DNA of 64,000 nucleotides from Lautropia sp. SCN 69-89 (GTDB lineage Bacteria; Pseudomonadota; Gammaproteobacteria; Burkholderiales; Burkholderiaceae_E). Shown here one piece after another: positions 17,981 to 27,044 of the stretch. The stretch is from assembly GCA_001724855.1 (NCBI GenBank), contig MEED01000016.1:1-64000 (forward strand). Direction: 5' to 3'. How positions within the stretch are numbered: position 1 is the first letter of the stretch; each line of letters begins with the position of its first letter. The notes below the pieces were generated by a model that saw nothing but the letters and a program-made list of their open reading frames with translations, was not told the DNA's origin and did no database searches. Position numbers and translations under genes: made by a program.

Positions 17981-18504
17981 GCGAGGGCGGCAGCCGCGCC
18001 GGCGAAACCGGTGCGGCAGCCCGTCCCGGGCTCGAACGCGCGCTCGAGCGCGCCTGTACGTGGCTCGCGGTGGCCGGCGGCTCGGTGATGCTCGCATTCA
18101 CCGCGGTCTCGGTCGCCAGCATCATCAGCCGCACCTTCTTCGGTTCGCCGCTGGTCGGCGACTTCGAGCTCACCGAGCGCGGCACCGCGATCGCGGTCTT
18201 CGCGATGCTCCCCTATTGCCACCTGCGCGGCGGCAACGTCGTGGTCGACATGTTCGTCGGCATGTTCCCGCCGGCGCTACGGCACGCGCTCGCCGTGCTG
18301 AGCGACGTGCTGTTCGCGATCGTCGCGGCCCTGATGACCTGGCGGCTGGCGCTGGGCGGCATCAACCAGTACGAATTCCACGACATGTCGATGATGCTGC
18401 AGATCCCGACCTGGTGGATGTTCGTGCCGATCGTCGCATCGATGGCGCTGCTCACGCTGGTGTGCGTGGCGCGCGCGGCCCGCGGCGGAAGGGAATTCCG
18501 ATGA
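17977..18504 (+). CDS. TRAP transporter small permease (DctQ family)
   Basis: A 175-residue, four-helix membrane protein of the DctQ family. Helices lie near residues 27-50, 65-85, 92-115 and 135-160, with RGGNVVVDM after the second helix typical of the family. It supports the large permease. Its start overlaps the dctP stop and its stop overlaps the dctM start, so translation is coupled. Confidence 0.9.
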   Translation: MSEGGSRAGETGAAARPGLERALERACTWLAVAGGSVMLAFTAVSVASIISRTFFGSPLVGDFELTERGTAIAVFAMLPYCHLRGGNVVVDMFVGMFPPALRHALAVLSDVLFAIVAALMTWRLALGGINQYEFHDMSMMLQIPTWWMFVPIVASMALLTLVCVARAARGGREFR

Positions 18505-19820
18505 GCGGGATGGAAATCTCGCTGCTGATGTTCCTGGTGCTGATCGGGCTGCTGGTCATCGGCGTGAACGTCGGGCTGTCGCTGCTGCTGGTGGGCGGCG
18601 TCGGCTACATCTGGGTGTCGGGCCTCGAGCCGATGCTCAACTACATGAACTCGGCGCCCTACTTCCAGACGGCCACCTATTCGCTGTCGGTGATACCGCT
18701 GTTCGTGCTGATGGGTGCGTTCGCCACCGCGTCGGGGCTGTCCACCGGCATCTTCAACGCGGCGGCAGCCTGGCTCGGGCACCGGCGCGGCGGCGTGGCG
18801 ATGGCGGCCATCGGCGCCTGTGCGGCGTTCGGCTCGATCTGCGGCTCCTCGCTCGCCACCGCGGCCACGATGGCGCACGTCTCGCTGCCGGAGATGAAGC
18901 GGCTCAACTACTCCGGAAGGCTGGCCACCGGGGCGCTGGCGGCGGGCGGCACGCTGGGCATCCTGATCCCGCCGTCGGTGGTGCTGGTCATCTACGCGAT
19001 CCTCACCGAGCAGTCGATCGGCAAGCTGTTCATCGCCGCGATGGTGCCGGGGGTCCTCGCCGCGCTCGGCTACATGATCGCGATCGCGATCATGGTGCGC
19101 ATCGACCCCGAAGCCGGGCCGGCCGGCCCGAAGGCGTCGCTGGCTCAGAAACTGCGCACCCTGTTCGAGCTGCTGCCGGTGATCATCGTCTTCGTGGTGA
19201 TGATGGGCGGCATGTACGGCGGCTTCTTCACACCCACCGAAGGCGCGGCGGTCGGTGCCGCAGCCACCGGCGTCATCGCCTGGGTGCGCGGCGGCATGCG
19301 GATGAAGGGGTTGGTCGAGTGCCTGCTCAGCACCGCGAAGCTCACCGGGATGATCTTCCTCATCCTGATCGGCGCCGACCTCTTCAACGCGTTCCTCGCG
19401 ATCACGCAGATGCCCACGCAGGCGGCCACCGCGATCGCCCAGAGCGGCTATGCGCCGATGACGGTGCTCGCGCTGATCCTGCTGATGTACCTGGCGCTCG
19501 GCTGCGTGATGGACTCGATGTCGATGATCCTGATCACGATCCCGGTGCTGTTCCCGATCGTGATGAAGCTCGACTTCGGACTCACGCCCGAATCCACCGC
19601 GATCTGGTTCGGCATCCTGGTGCTGATCACCGTCGAGGTCGGCCTGATCACGCCGCCGTTCGGGCTGAACGTCTTCGTGATCAACTCGCTGGCACCCGAA
19701 GTGCCGATGGCCGAGTCGTTTCGGGGCGTGATGCCGTTCCTGCTCAGCGACTTCATCCGGGTGCTGACCCTGATCGCGTTTCCGGTAATCACGCTGGGCG
19801 TGCTGCAGGTATTGGGTTAG
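18501..19820 (+). CDS. TRAP transporter large permease (DctM family)
   Basis: A 439-residue membrane protein with about 12 helices. Family motifs are visible: SVIPLFVLMGAFA, SICGSSLATAATM, GTLGILIPPS and CVMDSMSMILITIPVL. It forms the sodium-driven transport channel fed by the DctP receptor. The stop codon overlaps the convergent rmuC stop by four bases. The frame is complete. Confidence 0.93.
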   Translation: MSGMEISLLMFLVLIGLLVIGVNVGLSLLLVGGVGYIWVSGLEPMLNYMNSAPYFQTATYSLSVIPLFVLMGAFATASGLSTGIFNAAAAWLGHRRGGVAMAAIGACAAFGSICGSSLATAATMAHVSLPEMKRLNYSGRLATGALAAGGTLGILIPPSVVLVIYAILTEQSIGKLFIAAMVPGVLAALGYMIAIAIMVRIDPEAGPAGPKASLAQKLRTLFELLPVIIVFVVMMGGMYGGFFTPTEGAAVGAAATGVIAWVRGGMRMKGLVECLLSTAKLTGMIFLILIGADLFNAFLAITQMPTQAATAIAQSGYAPMTVLALILLMYLALGCVMDSMSMILITIPVLFPIVMKLDFGLTPESTAIWFGILVLITVEVGLITPPFGLNVFVINSLAPEVPMAESFRGVMPFLLSDFIRVLTLIAFPVITLGVLQVLG

Positions 19821-21196
19821 GGCGCGGCGCCCGAGTCGTCCTCGAGCAGTTGCGCGCTCGTGGGCTCGGGCAGCGACTCCACGTCGCGCAGCTTGCGCTC
19901 GATCGCCCGCGTGCGCACTGCCGCCGTCCCGAGCGTGGTGCTCGCTCGGTCGATCTGCTCCTTGGTCTTCGCGAGCACGTCGCCGAACTTGCCGAACTCG
20001 GTCTTGACGGCCCCGAGCAGCTGCCAGACTTCGCTCGAGCGCTTCTCCACCGCCAGCGTGCGAAAGCCCATCTGCAGGCTCGACAGGATCGCCGCCAGCG
20101 TGCTGGGGCCGGCGACCACGACGCGCCAGGTGCGCTGCAGGTCGTCCATCAGGCCGGGGCGGCGCACCACCTCGGCGTACAGGCCCTCGGTGGGCAGGAA
20201 CATCAGCGCGAAGTCGGTGGTGTCGGGCGGCGAGACGTACTTCGTGCGGATCGTCTTCGCCTCGAGCCGCAGGCGCTGCTCGAGCTGGCGCGCGGCCGCC
20301 TCGGCCGCCGCCGGATCGGCCTTCTCCTGCGCGATCACCAGCCGCTCGTAGTCTTCGCGCGGAAACTTCGCGTCGATCGGCAGCCACACCGGCGCCTCGT
20401 CGCCACGCCCGGGGAGCCGGATCGCGAACTCGACGCGCTCGTTCGAGCCGGGCACCGGCGCGACGTTGGCGGCGTATTGCTCCGGCACCAGCAGCTGTTC
20501 GAGCAGCGAAGCGAGCTGCACCTCGCCCCAGGTGCCGCGCGTCTTCACGTTGGTCAGCACGCGCTTGAGGTCGCCGACGTCGGAGGCCAGCGCCTGCATT
20601 TCGCCCAGGCCCTTGTGCACCTGCTCGAGGCGGTCGGACACCTGCTTGAACGACGCGCCCAGCCGCTGCTCGAGCGTCGCGTGCAGTTTCTCGTCGACGG
20701 TGCGGCGCATCTCCTCGAGCTTCGCCGCGTTGTCGCCCTGAAGCTCGCGCAGCCGGCGCTCGAGCGTCTCGCGCAGCGCCTCGAGCCGCAGCTCGGTGCC
20801 CTGGCGCAGCGCCTCGAGCCGCTGTTCGTTGCTCTCGCGCAGCGCGCCCAGGCGCTGCTCGTTGGCCTCGGTGAGCTTGGTGAGCTGCTGCGCGAACGCG
20901 TCGATCTGGTTGTTCTGCACCCCGGCGATGGTGCCCATCTGGTGGGTCAGGTTGCGGCCCAGTTCGGCCAGCGAGGCGCTCAACTCGAGCCGGTTCTCGC
21001 GCGCCTGCGTGGCGGTCTCCTCGCGCAGTTCGCGCTGCTGCTGCAGCTGCGCCTGGTTCAGCCGCGCCAGTTCGTCGAGCGCGGGGGCCGGATCGGGGGC
21101 GCGGCGCAGCGCCAGCGCCACCAGCAGCAGCACCGCCACCGCGCCGAGCACCAGGCTGGCGATCGACAGGACATCGTTCACGGACAAGGTCGGCAC
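19817..21196 (-). CDS. rmuC: DNA recombination protein RmuC homologue
   Basis: A 459-residue RmuC-family protein. One N-terminal membrane helix (SLVLGAVAVLLLVALALR) is followed by a long coiled coil rich in EQRL repeats (residues 40-190) and the RmuC nuclease-like domain (TRGTWGEVQLASLLEQLL, LPIDAKFPREDYERL, YVSPPDTTDFALMFLPTEGLYAEVV). E. coli RmuC limits inverted-repeat recombination. The start is GTG at 21,196. A second GTG 15 bases further in is also possible. It converges on dctM. Confidence 0.9.
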   Translation of the reverse strand: MPTLSVNDVLSIASLVLGAVAVLLLVALALRRAPDPAPALDELARLNQAQLQQQRELREETATQARENRLELSASLAELGRNLTHQMGTIAGVQNNQIDAFAQQLTKLTEANEQRLGALRESNEQRLEALRQGTELRLEALRETLERRLRELQGDNAAKLEEMRRTVDEKLHATLEQRLGASFKQVSDRLEQVHKGLGEMQALASDVGDLKRVLTNVKTRGTWGEVQLASLLEQLLVPEQYAANVAPVPGSNERVEFAIRLPGRGDEAPVWLPIDAKFPREDYERLVIAQEKADPAAAEAAARQLEQRLRLEAKTIRTKYVSPPDTTDFALMFLPTEGLYAEVVRRPGLMDDLQRTWRVVVAGPSTLAAILSSLQMGFRTLAVEKRSSEVWQLLGAVKTEFGKFGDVLAKTKEQIDRASTTLGTAAVRTRAIERKLRDVESLPEPTSAQLLEDDSGAAP

Positions 21197-21288
21197 TTTC
21201 GCTCAGGCTTCTCGAAAAACACGATATCCGCGAGCATACTTGGGAGCCGGCCGGCTCCAAAACGCGGAATTTCCGTCAGGAGGCCCTC

Positions 21289-21666
21289 ATGAGAGTTCCC
21301 GCACTGGCTCCGCTCGCGCTGCTTGCCGCAGCGCTGGCCGCGTCGCCCGCACTGGCCGCCGCCGCGGCCCCCGCCGAAGGCGGATCCACCGTGTACCGCT
21401 GCGCGACCAGCGACGGCCGCACGGTGTTCTCCGACGAACCCTGCACCGGTGCCAGCCGCGGGCAGGTCTGGAAGCCGAAGGTCGTCGCCTCGGGCATCGA
21501 ACGCTCCGGAGGGCCGGCCGGCGCGCCGGCGCCCGCACGCGCCGCCGAGGCGCCGCGCCAGGATCCGTTCGTCGATTGCCAGCGCCGCGGCGGCCATTAC
21601 GAACTCGCTGCGCGCATCTGCCGGCTGCCCAGCGATGCGGCGCGGCAGATGTTCGACCCGAAGTAG
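21289..21666 (+). CDS. DUF4124 domain periplasmic protein
   Basis: A 125-residue exported protein. The signal peptide ends near ALAAAAAP, followed by the DUF4124 motif YRCATSDGRTVFSDEPC, which has two cysteines, and two more (VDCQRRGG, ARICRLP) that could form a second disulfide. The function of DUF4124 proteins is unknown. It has a good AGGAGG site 5 bases before the ATG and is divergent from rmuC. Confidence 0.8.
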   Translation: MRVPALAPLALLAAALAASPALAAAAAPAEGGSTVYRCATSDGRTVFSDEPCTGASRGQVWKPKVVASGIERSGGPAGAPAPARAAEAPRQDPFVDCQRRGGHYELAARICRLPSDAARQMFDPK

Positions 21667-21677
21667 CGGGGCTTCGC

Positions 21678-24233
21678 TCAGGCGTCGCGCAGCGTCGCCA
21701 GCGGCGGCGCGCGCAGCACGCTGCGCAGGCTCAGCCAGCCGGCGAGCAATGCGAGCGCGGCGCCGACCGCGGCGCCGCCGGCCAGCACCCACCAGCGCGG
21801 CTCGTAGTCGAAGCGGAACACCTGGTCGGCGAGCACCCAGCCGATCGCGATCGAGCCCGCGGCGGCCAGCACTCCGGCGAGCGCGCCGCTGAACGCCAGC
21901 TCGATCAGCTGCGCCGAGGCCAGCTGCCGCCCCGAGGCGCCGAGTGCGCGCATCAGGCCCGCCTCGCGCACTCGCTCGTCGCGCGAACTGGCGAGCGCAC
22001 CCCAGAGCACCGCGACGCCGGCGGCCAGCGCGAGCACGAACAGCACCTGCACCGCCCGGATCACCTGGTCGAGCATCGACTGCACCTGCCGCAGCAGGTT
22101 GCCGGTGTCGAAGACGGTAAGGTTCGGAAAGCGCCGCACCAGTTCGCGGTCCAGGTTCGGTGACGACGCCGGCTGGTGATACGCGGTGATCATCGTCTGC
22201 GGGCGCCCGGCGAGCGCCGCCGGCGAGAGGATCATGAAGAAGTTCACCTTCATCGAATCCCAGGCCACCTTGCGCACGCTGCTCAGGCGCACGGTGACGA
22301 TCTCGCCCGCCACGTCGAAGCCCAGTTCGTCGCCCATCGCCAGGCCGAGCGTCTTCATGATGCCCTGCTCGGCCGACACCTCGTGCGCACCGGGCGCGAA
22401 CCAGCGCCCTTCGGCGATCGAGTTGTGCGCCGGCAGCTCGTCGGCATACGAGAGATTGAACTCGCGATCGACGAGCCGCTGCGCGCGGTCACCGTCGAAA
22501 TCTTCCGGACGCACCGGCTTGCCGTTCACCGTCACCAGCCGGCCGCGCACCATCGGGTAGAGGTCGGGGGCGCGTACGCCGGCGGCCTCGAGTGCCGCCT
22601 GCACCTCGGCCGTCTGCCGGGGCTGGATGTTGACCACGAAGCGGTTCGGCGCATCGGGCGGGCTCGCGCGGCGCCAGCCGTCGATCAGGTCGGTGCGCGT
22701 CACCGTGAGCAGCAGCAACGCCATCAGCCCGACCGACAGTGCCACCGTCTGTGTCACCGTCATGGCCTGCCGGCGCGACCACGATGCGAAGGCCAGCCGC
22801 AGTGCCGGGCTGCCGGCGACGAAGCCCGCGTGGCGCAAGGGTTCGAGCACACGGATCGCCGCGAATGCGACGCCGACGAAGACGAGCGCGCCCAGCGCGA
22901 AGCCGCCGATCGACACGAGGGCCAGGCGGGGATCGCGCGCGAACCAGAAGAGCAGGCCGCCGAACGCGGCCGCGGCGAGCACGATCGCGACCCAGGCCGA
23001 CGCGGGCGCGCCGGCGACGTCGCGGCGCAACACCCGCAACGGCGGTACCCCGGCGAGCCGCAGGAACGGCCATGCGCCGAAGCCTCCCATCAGCACCAGC
23101 GCGACCACCAGCGCCTGTGCGGCGGGCAGCCAGCCGGCAGCAGGCAGCGGTACTTCGATGAGTGTCGCCACCGCAGCGACCAACCCGAAGTGCACCGCCC
23201 AGCCAAGCGCCACGCCGAGCACGGCACCGGCCAGCGCCACCCAGAGCAACTCCATCCCGAGCAAGCCCAGCAGGCGCCGCTGCGACAGACCCGACGCCTT
23301 CATCACCGCACAGCCGTCCAGATGGCGCTCGGCGAAGCGGCGCGAGGCGAGGCCGATCGCCACCGCCGCGATCAGCGCCGACAGCAGCGCCACCAGCGAC
23401 AGGAACTGCCCTGCCCGGTCGAGCGTGGCGCGCAACTCGGGGCGACCGCTGTCGAGCGACTCGATGCGCTGGCCGCGTTCCAGCCGCGGCTGCGCCCATT
23501 GCGCGAAGTCGGCCACCGCACGCGGCTCGCCGGCCAGCATCAGCTGCCAGCGCACGCGGCTCGCGGGCTGCACCAGGCGCGTGGCCGGCAGGTCGTCGAG
23601 CGAGAACATCGCGCGCGGCGCGAAGTTGACGAAGCCGGTGCCGCGATCGGGCTCCAGCGTGATGAGCCGCGTGACGCGAAAGCTCGCATCGCCGAAGGCC
23701 ACCGTGCCGCCGTGCGCGACGCCCAGTGCCTTCGCAAGCTGCGGATCGAGCCAGACCTCGCCGCGCGCGGGTCCGCCGTCAGCCGGCTTGTCGGAGGGTT
23801 CTGCGCCGGTCGCGTTCGCCGCCCCCGTTGCCTCGGCCGGCGCCGTCGCGCCGGCCGCACTCGCTGCAAGCTCGATGACGCGCACCCGACCGCGCAACGG
23901 GTAGCCTTCGCTCACCGCCTTCACCGAAGCCAGTTGCGGCATGCCGCCGGCGATCGCCATGCTCGGGAAGACCACGGTGCGCGCCACCCGCAGGCCGCGC
24001 CGCAACGCCTCGGCCGTGATGGCCTCGTCCGGCGGCGCGTCCGATCCGATCACCAGGTCGGCGCCCAGCAACTGCGCAGCCTCCTGCTCGAGCGCCCCGC
24101 GCATGCGGTCGACGAAGAAGCCCACGCTCGCGATCGCGCCCACTGCCACCACCAGCGCGGCCAGCAGCAGGCGCAACTCGCCCGCGCGCCAGTCGCGCCG
24201 CGTGAGCCGCAACGAAAGCAGCAGGTCGTGCAT
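21678..24233 (-). CDS. FtsX-type ABC transporter permease (YbbP-like)
   Basis: An 851-residue protein with an N-terminal helix (LLLAALVVAVGAIASVGFFV), a large periplasmic domain, and three FtsX membrane blocks (near residues 265-330, 400-500 and 725-840). This is the YbbP/MacB-like long permease with about ten helices. E. coli YbbAP is an ABC exporter of uncertain substrate. A low-complexity Ala/Gly/Thr/Pro insert occurs around residues 120-150 in the periplasmic part. No ATPase partner is adjacent, which is unusual for this family. Confidence 0.85.
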   Translation of the reverse strand: MHDLLLSLRLTRRDWRAGELRLLLAALVVAVGAIASVGFFVDRMRGALEQEAAQLLGADLVIGSDAPPDEAITAEALRRGLRVARTVVFPSMAIAGGMPQLASVKAVSEGYPLRGRVRVIELAASAAGATAPAEATGAANATGAEPSDKPADGGPARGEVWLDPQLAKALGVAHGGTVAFGDASFRVTRLITLEPDRGTGFVNFAPRAMFSLDDLPATRLVQPASRVRWQLMLAGEPRAVADFAQWAQPRLERGQRIESLDSGRPELRATLDRAGQFLSLVALLSALIAAVAIGLASRRFAERHLDGCAVMKASGLSQRRLLGLLGMELLWVALAGAVLGVALGWAVHFGLVAAVATLIEVPLPAAGWLPAAQALVVALVLMGGFGAWPFLRLAGVPPLRVLRRDVAGAPASAWVAIVLAAAAFGGLLFWFARDPRLALVSIGGFALGALVFVGVAFAAIRVLEPLRHAGFVAGSPALRLAFASWSRRQAMTVTQTVALSVGLMALLLLTVTRTDLIDGWRRASPPDAPNRFVVNIQPRQTAEVQAALEAAGVRAPDLYPMVRGRLVTVNGKPVRPEDFDGDRAQRLVDREFNLSYADELPAHNSIAEGRWFAPGAHEVSAEQGIMKTLGLAMGDELGFDVAGEIVTVRLSSVRKVAWDSMKVNFFMILSPAALAGRPQTMITAYHQPASSPNLDRELVRRFPNLTVFDTGNLLRQVQSMLDQVIRAVQVLFVLALAAGVAVLWGALASSRDERVREAGLMRALGASGRQLASAQLIELAFSGALAGVLAAAGSIAIGWVLADQVFRFDYEPRWWVLAGGAAVGAALALLAGWLSLRSVLRAPPLATLRDA

Positions 24234-24241
24234 CGGGGGGA

Positions 24242-24979
24242 TCAGAGCCTGAAGGGAGTGAAATCGGTGTCCCGATCGTACCAGTCCTCGCGCTCGGTCC
24301 TCTTCAGGAAGCCGACCACCTTGTAGGTCACCGGCGTGAACGCCACTTCGACCAACGTCTTGGCGATCCACTGCGAGAGCATCAACTGCGGCACCAGGTC
24401 GTTCGGAATGATGCCGCTGTTCCAGAACGCAAGCGGGTAGAACAGCGCCGAGTCGATGCCCTCGCCGACCACGGTCGAGCCGATGGTGCGCGCCCACAGG
24501 TGCCGGCCCCGGGTCATCAGCTTCATCCGCGCGAGCACGAACGAGTTGGCGAACTCGCCGCAGAAATAGGCGACGAGCGAGGCCAGCACGATGCGCCAGG
24601 CGTTGCCGAACGCCACCTCGTAGGCCTGCTGGTGCGGCCAGCCCGGCGCGGGCGGCAGCTGCACCACGGCCCAGGCCATGAATGCGGCGAAGCTCATCGC
24701 GCCGAAACCGGCCCAGATCACGCGCCGCGCCTTCGCGTAGCCGTAGACCTCGGTGAGGATGTCGCCGAAGATGTACGAGAGCGGGAAGAACAGCACCGCG
24801 GCGCCGAAGGTGACGGTTCCCACCAGCGGCAGTTGCATCTGCACCGCCTTGGCCGGGCCGAGCAGGTTCGAGCACAGGTAGACGGTGACGAATCCCGCCA
24901 TCAGCAGCTCGTAGTAGCGATAGCTGCGTTGCGGAGCCGGCGGCCGCGCAGCGCCGTCGGACCGAGGTTTTTTAATCAT
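24242..24979 (-). CDS. VUT family queuosine precursor transporter (YhhQ-like)
   Basis: A 245-residue membrane protein with six helices, starting ATGATTAAAAAACC. Family motifs include LCSNLLGPAKAV, FPLSYIFGDILTEVYGY and GEFANSFVLARMK, then STVVGEGIDSALFYPLAF. YhhQ imports queuosine precursors such as preQ0 and preQ1 used for tRNA modification. I looked for a preQ1 riboswitch in the 70 bases upstream and did not find its conserved core. The stop lies nine bases before the FtsX-type permease start. Confidence 0.88.
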   Translation of the reverse strand: MIKKPRSDGAARPPAPQRSYRYYELLMAGFVTVYLCSNLLGPAKAVQMQLPLVGTVTFGAAVLFFPLSYIFGDILTEVYGYAKARRVIWAGFGAMSFAAFMAWAVVQLPPAPGWPHQQAYEVAFGNAWRIVLASLVAYFCGEFANSFVLARMKLMTRGRHLWARTIGSTVVGEGIDSALFYPLAFWNSGIIPNDLVPQLMLSQWIAKTLVEVAFTPVTYKVVGFLKRTEREDWYDRDTDFTPFRL

Positions 24980-25049
24980 GGTTGAGCCTCGAACATGAAG
25001 CGCGAAGCATAGCCGATTGCTACCATCGGCCATCCCCACGGAGACCGCC

Positions 25050-25910
25050 ATGTCCGACCGCCACTTCCGCCTCGAGATCGCCGACCGCGTCGCACGCCTG
25101 ACGCTGGACCAGCCGGGCCGGATGAACGCGATGAGCCCCGCGTTCTGGCGCGAACTCGACGCGATCCTCGAGAAACTGCAGCGCGAAGCGCCCGCGCGCG
25201 CGTTGGTCATCGACGCCGCCGGCAAGCACTTCTGCGCCGGCATGTCGCTCGAGGCTTTCGGCTCGGCGATCGCGCCCGACGCATCGAGCGCCGCCACGCG
25301 CGCCAACATCGCGCCCCTGCTCGGCGACATGCAGCGCACCTTCGACCGCCTGGCCGATCTGCGCATGCCGGTGCTGGCCGCGATCCACGGCGGATGCATC
25401 GGCGGCGGCGTCGACCTGGTCTGCGCGGCCGACATGCGCTACTGCACCCGCGACGCGTTCTTCTGCGTGCAGGAGATCAACATCGGCATGGCCGCCGACC
25501 TCGGCACGCTGCAGCGTCTGCCGAAGCTGATTCCCGAGGGCGCGGCGCGCGAACTCGCCTACACCGGCCGGCGCCTGCCGGCCGATCGCGCGCTGTCGCT
25601 GGGCCTGGTCAACGAAGTGTTCGAAGACACCGGGGCGATGCTCGCCGGCGTGATGCAGGTCGCGCGTGAAATCGCCGCGAAGCCGCCGGTGGCCATCTGG
25701 GCGAGCAAGCAGGCGATCGACTATGCGCGCGACCACTCGGTGGCCGACGGCCTGCGCCAGATGGGCTGGCTGCAATCGGGTCTCTGGGATACGGCAGCCG
25801 TTGCCGAGGCGATCCGCGCGCGTGCCGAAAAGCGCGAGCCTTTGTTCGCCGACCTCGCGCCGCTGCGCTACTTCACCGACGCGACGGACGACGCGACGCG
25901 AACGTCCTGA
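25050..25910 (+). CDS. delta3,5-delta2,4-dienoyl-CoA isomerase (crotonase family)
   Basis: A 286-residue crotonase-fold enzyme. The three acidic residues that distinguish dienoyl-CoA isomerase (rat ECH1 Asp176, Glu196, Asp204) are at Asp122 (GGGVDL), Glu142 (VQEINIG) and Asp150 (MAADLGTLQRLPK). The oxyanion-hole motifs HFCAGMSL and GGCIGGG are present. It should help degrade unsaturated fatty acids with odd-position double bonds. The start follows GGAGACCGCC. It is divergent from yhhQ and converges on the quinone oxidoreductase. Confidence 0.85.
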   Translation: MSDRHFRLEIADRVARLTLDQPGRMNAMSPAFWRELDAILEKLQREAPARALVIDAAGKHFCAGMSLEAFGSAIAPDASSAATRANIAPLLGDMQRTFDRLADLRMPVLAAIHGGCIGGGVDLVCAADMRYCTRDAFFCVQEINIGMAADLGTLQRLPKLIPEGAARELAYTGRRLPADRALSLGLVNEVFEDTGAMLAGVMQVAREIAAKPPVAIWASKQAIDYARDHSVADGLRQMGWLQSGLWDTAAVAEAIRARAEKREPLFADLAPLRYFTDATDDATRTS

Positions 25911-25962
25911 CCGCACCGAACCGCGGCGCCGGCCCTGCCGAACCGCGGCACCGGCCCCGCCG

Positions 25963-26943
25963 TCACTCGCGCGGCAGGATCACCACCTTGCCCTTGACGC
26001 GCCGCTCCATCACGTCGCGCAGCGCCTGCGCGGCTTGCGCGAGCGGATAGGTCTTCGTGATCGGCGGTCGTACCTTCTTCGACTGGTACAGCGCGAAGAG
26101 CTCCTGCAGGTGCTCGCGCGTGCGCTTCGGGTCGCGCTGCACGAACGCGCCCCAGAAGGCGCCGACCAGCGACGCGGTCTTCAGCAGCGGCAGGTTCAGC
26201 GGCAGCTTCGGGATCTCGCCGGCCGCAAAGCCGATCACCAGGTGGCGGCCCTCCCAGGCGATCGAGCGGAAGGCCTGCTCGGTGTACGGGCCGCCGACCG
26301 GGTCGTAGATCACGTCGGGACCCTTGCCGCCGGTGAGCGCCTCGAGGCGCCCGCGCAAGTTCTCGCGGGCGTAGTCGATGGTCTCGTCGGCGCCGTGCGC
26401 GCGGCACAGCGCGAGCTTGTCCTCGCTCGAGGCCGCCGCGATCACCCTCGCGCCCATGGCCTTGCCGATCTCCACCGCCGCGATACCCACGCCGCCCGCT
26501 GCACCCAGCACCAGCAGCGTCTCGCCGGGTGCGAGCTTCGCGCGATCCTTCAGCGCGAACAGGCTCGTGCCGTAGGCGAGCACGTAGGCCGATGCGGTCG
26601 CGAAGTCCATGCCGTCGGGAATCGGCATCACCCGCGCGGCATCGGCCACCAGTTCCTGCGCATAGCCGCCCCAGGGCACGTTCGCGATCACGCGATCGCC
26701 CGCCTTCCAGGGCTTCACGCCCTCGCCCACCGCGCGCACGATGCCCGCGACTTCGGCCCCCGGCGAGAACGGCAGTTCGGGCTGCAACTGGTACTTCTTC
26801 TGGATGATCAGCGAGTCGGGGAAGTTCACCCCCGCCGCATGTACCTCGATCAGCACCTGCCCCGGGCCGGGCGCCGGCGTCGGTACCTCCTCGACGACCA
26901 GCGACTCGGGCGGCCCCCAGGCCTTGCACAACACGGCTTTCAT
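25963..26943 (-). CDS. zinc-free NADPH:quinone oxidoreductase (MDR family)
   Basis: A 326-residue medium-chain reductase. It has the GroES-like N-domain (VHAAGVNFPDSLIIQKKY), the nucleotide-binding motif LGAAGGVGIAAVEIGKAMGA near residue 145 and the IYDPVGG segment. The zinc ligands of alcohol dehydrogenases are missing, as expected for quinone oxidoreductases. It probably reduces quinones or enones with NADPH. The gene stands alone and converges on the dienoyl-CoA isomerase. Confidence 0.85.
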   Translation of the reverse strand: MKAVLCKAWGPPESLVVEEVPTPAPGPGQVLIEVHAAGVNFPDSLIIQKKYQLQPELPFSPGAEVAGIVRAVGEGVKPWKAGDRVIANVPWGGYAQELVADAARVMPIPDGMDFATASAYVLAYGTSLFALKDRAKLAPGETLLVLGAAGGVGIAAVEIGKAMGARVIAAASSEDKLALCRAHGADETIDYARENLRGRLEALTGGKGPDVIYDPVGGPYTEQAFRSIAWEGRHLVIGFAAGEIPKLPLNLPLLKTASLVGAFWGAFVQRDPKRTREHLQELFALYQSKKVRPPITKTYPLAQAAQALRDVMERRVKGKVVILPRE

Positions 26944-26960
26944 GCGATCGCTCCCCGCGA

Positions 26961-26990
26961 AAATGACGGGACCGGCGCGAGGCCGGTCCC
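26961..26990 (-). terminator. possible terminator of the DUF4382 gene
   Basis: Minus-strand hairpin GGGACCGGC / GCCGGTCCC (9 bp, 5-base loop) followed by GTCATTTT. The U-tract is short, so efficiency is doubtful. Confidence 0.45.
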
Positions 26991-27044
26991 GGTTCGGTCC
27001 CCTGCAGGGGATCTTAAGGCAGTGCGCGACCTGCCCGCGACGGA

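Noticed and set aside
24980-25049. preQ1 riboswitch upstream of yhhQ
   Set aside because: No conserved preQ1 aptamer core was found.
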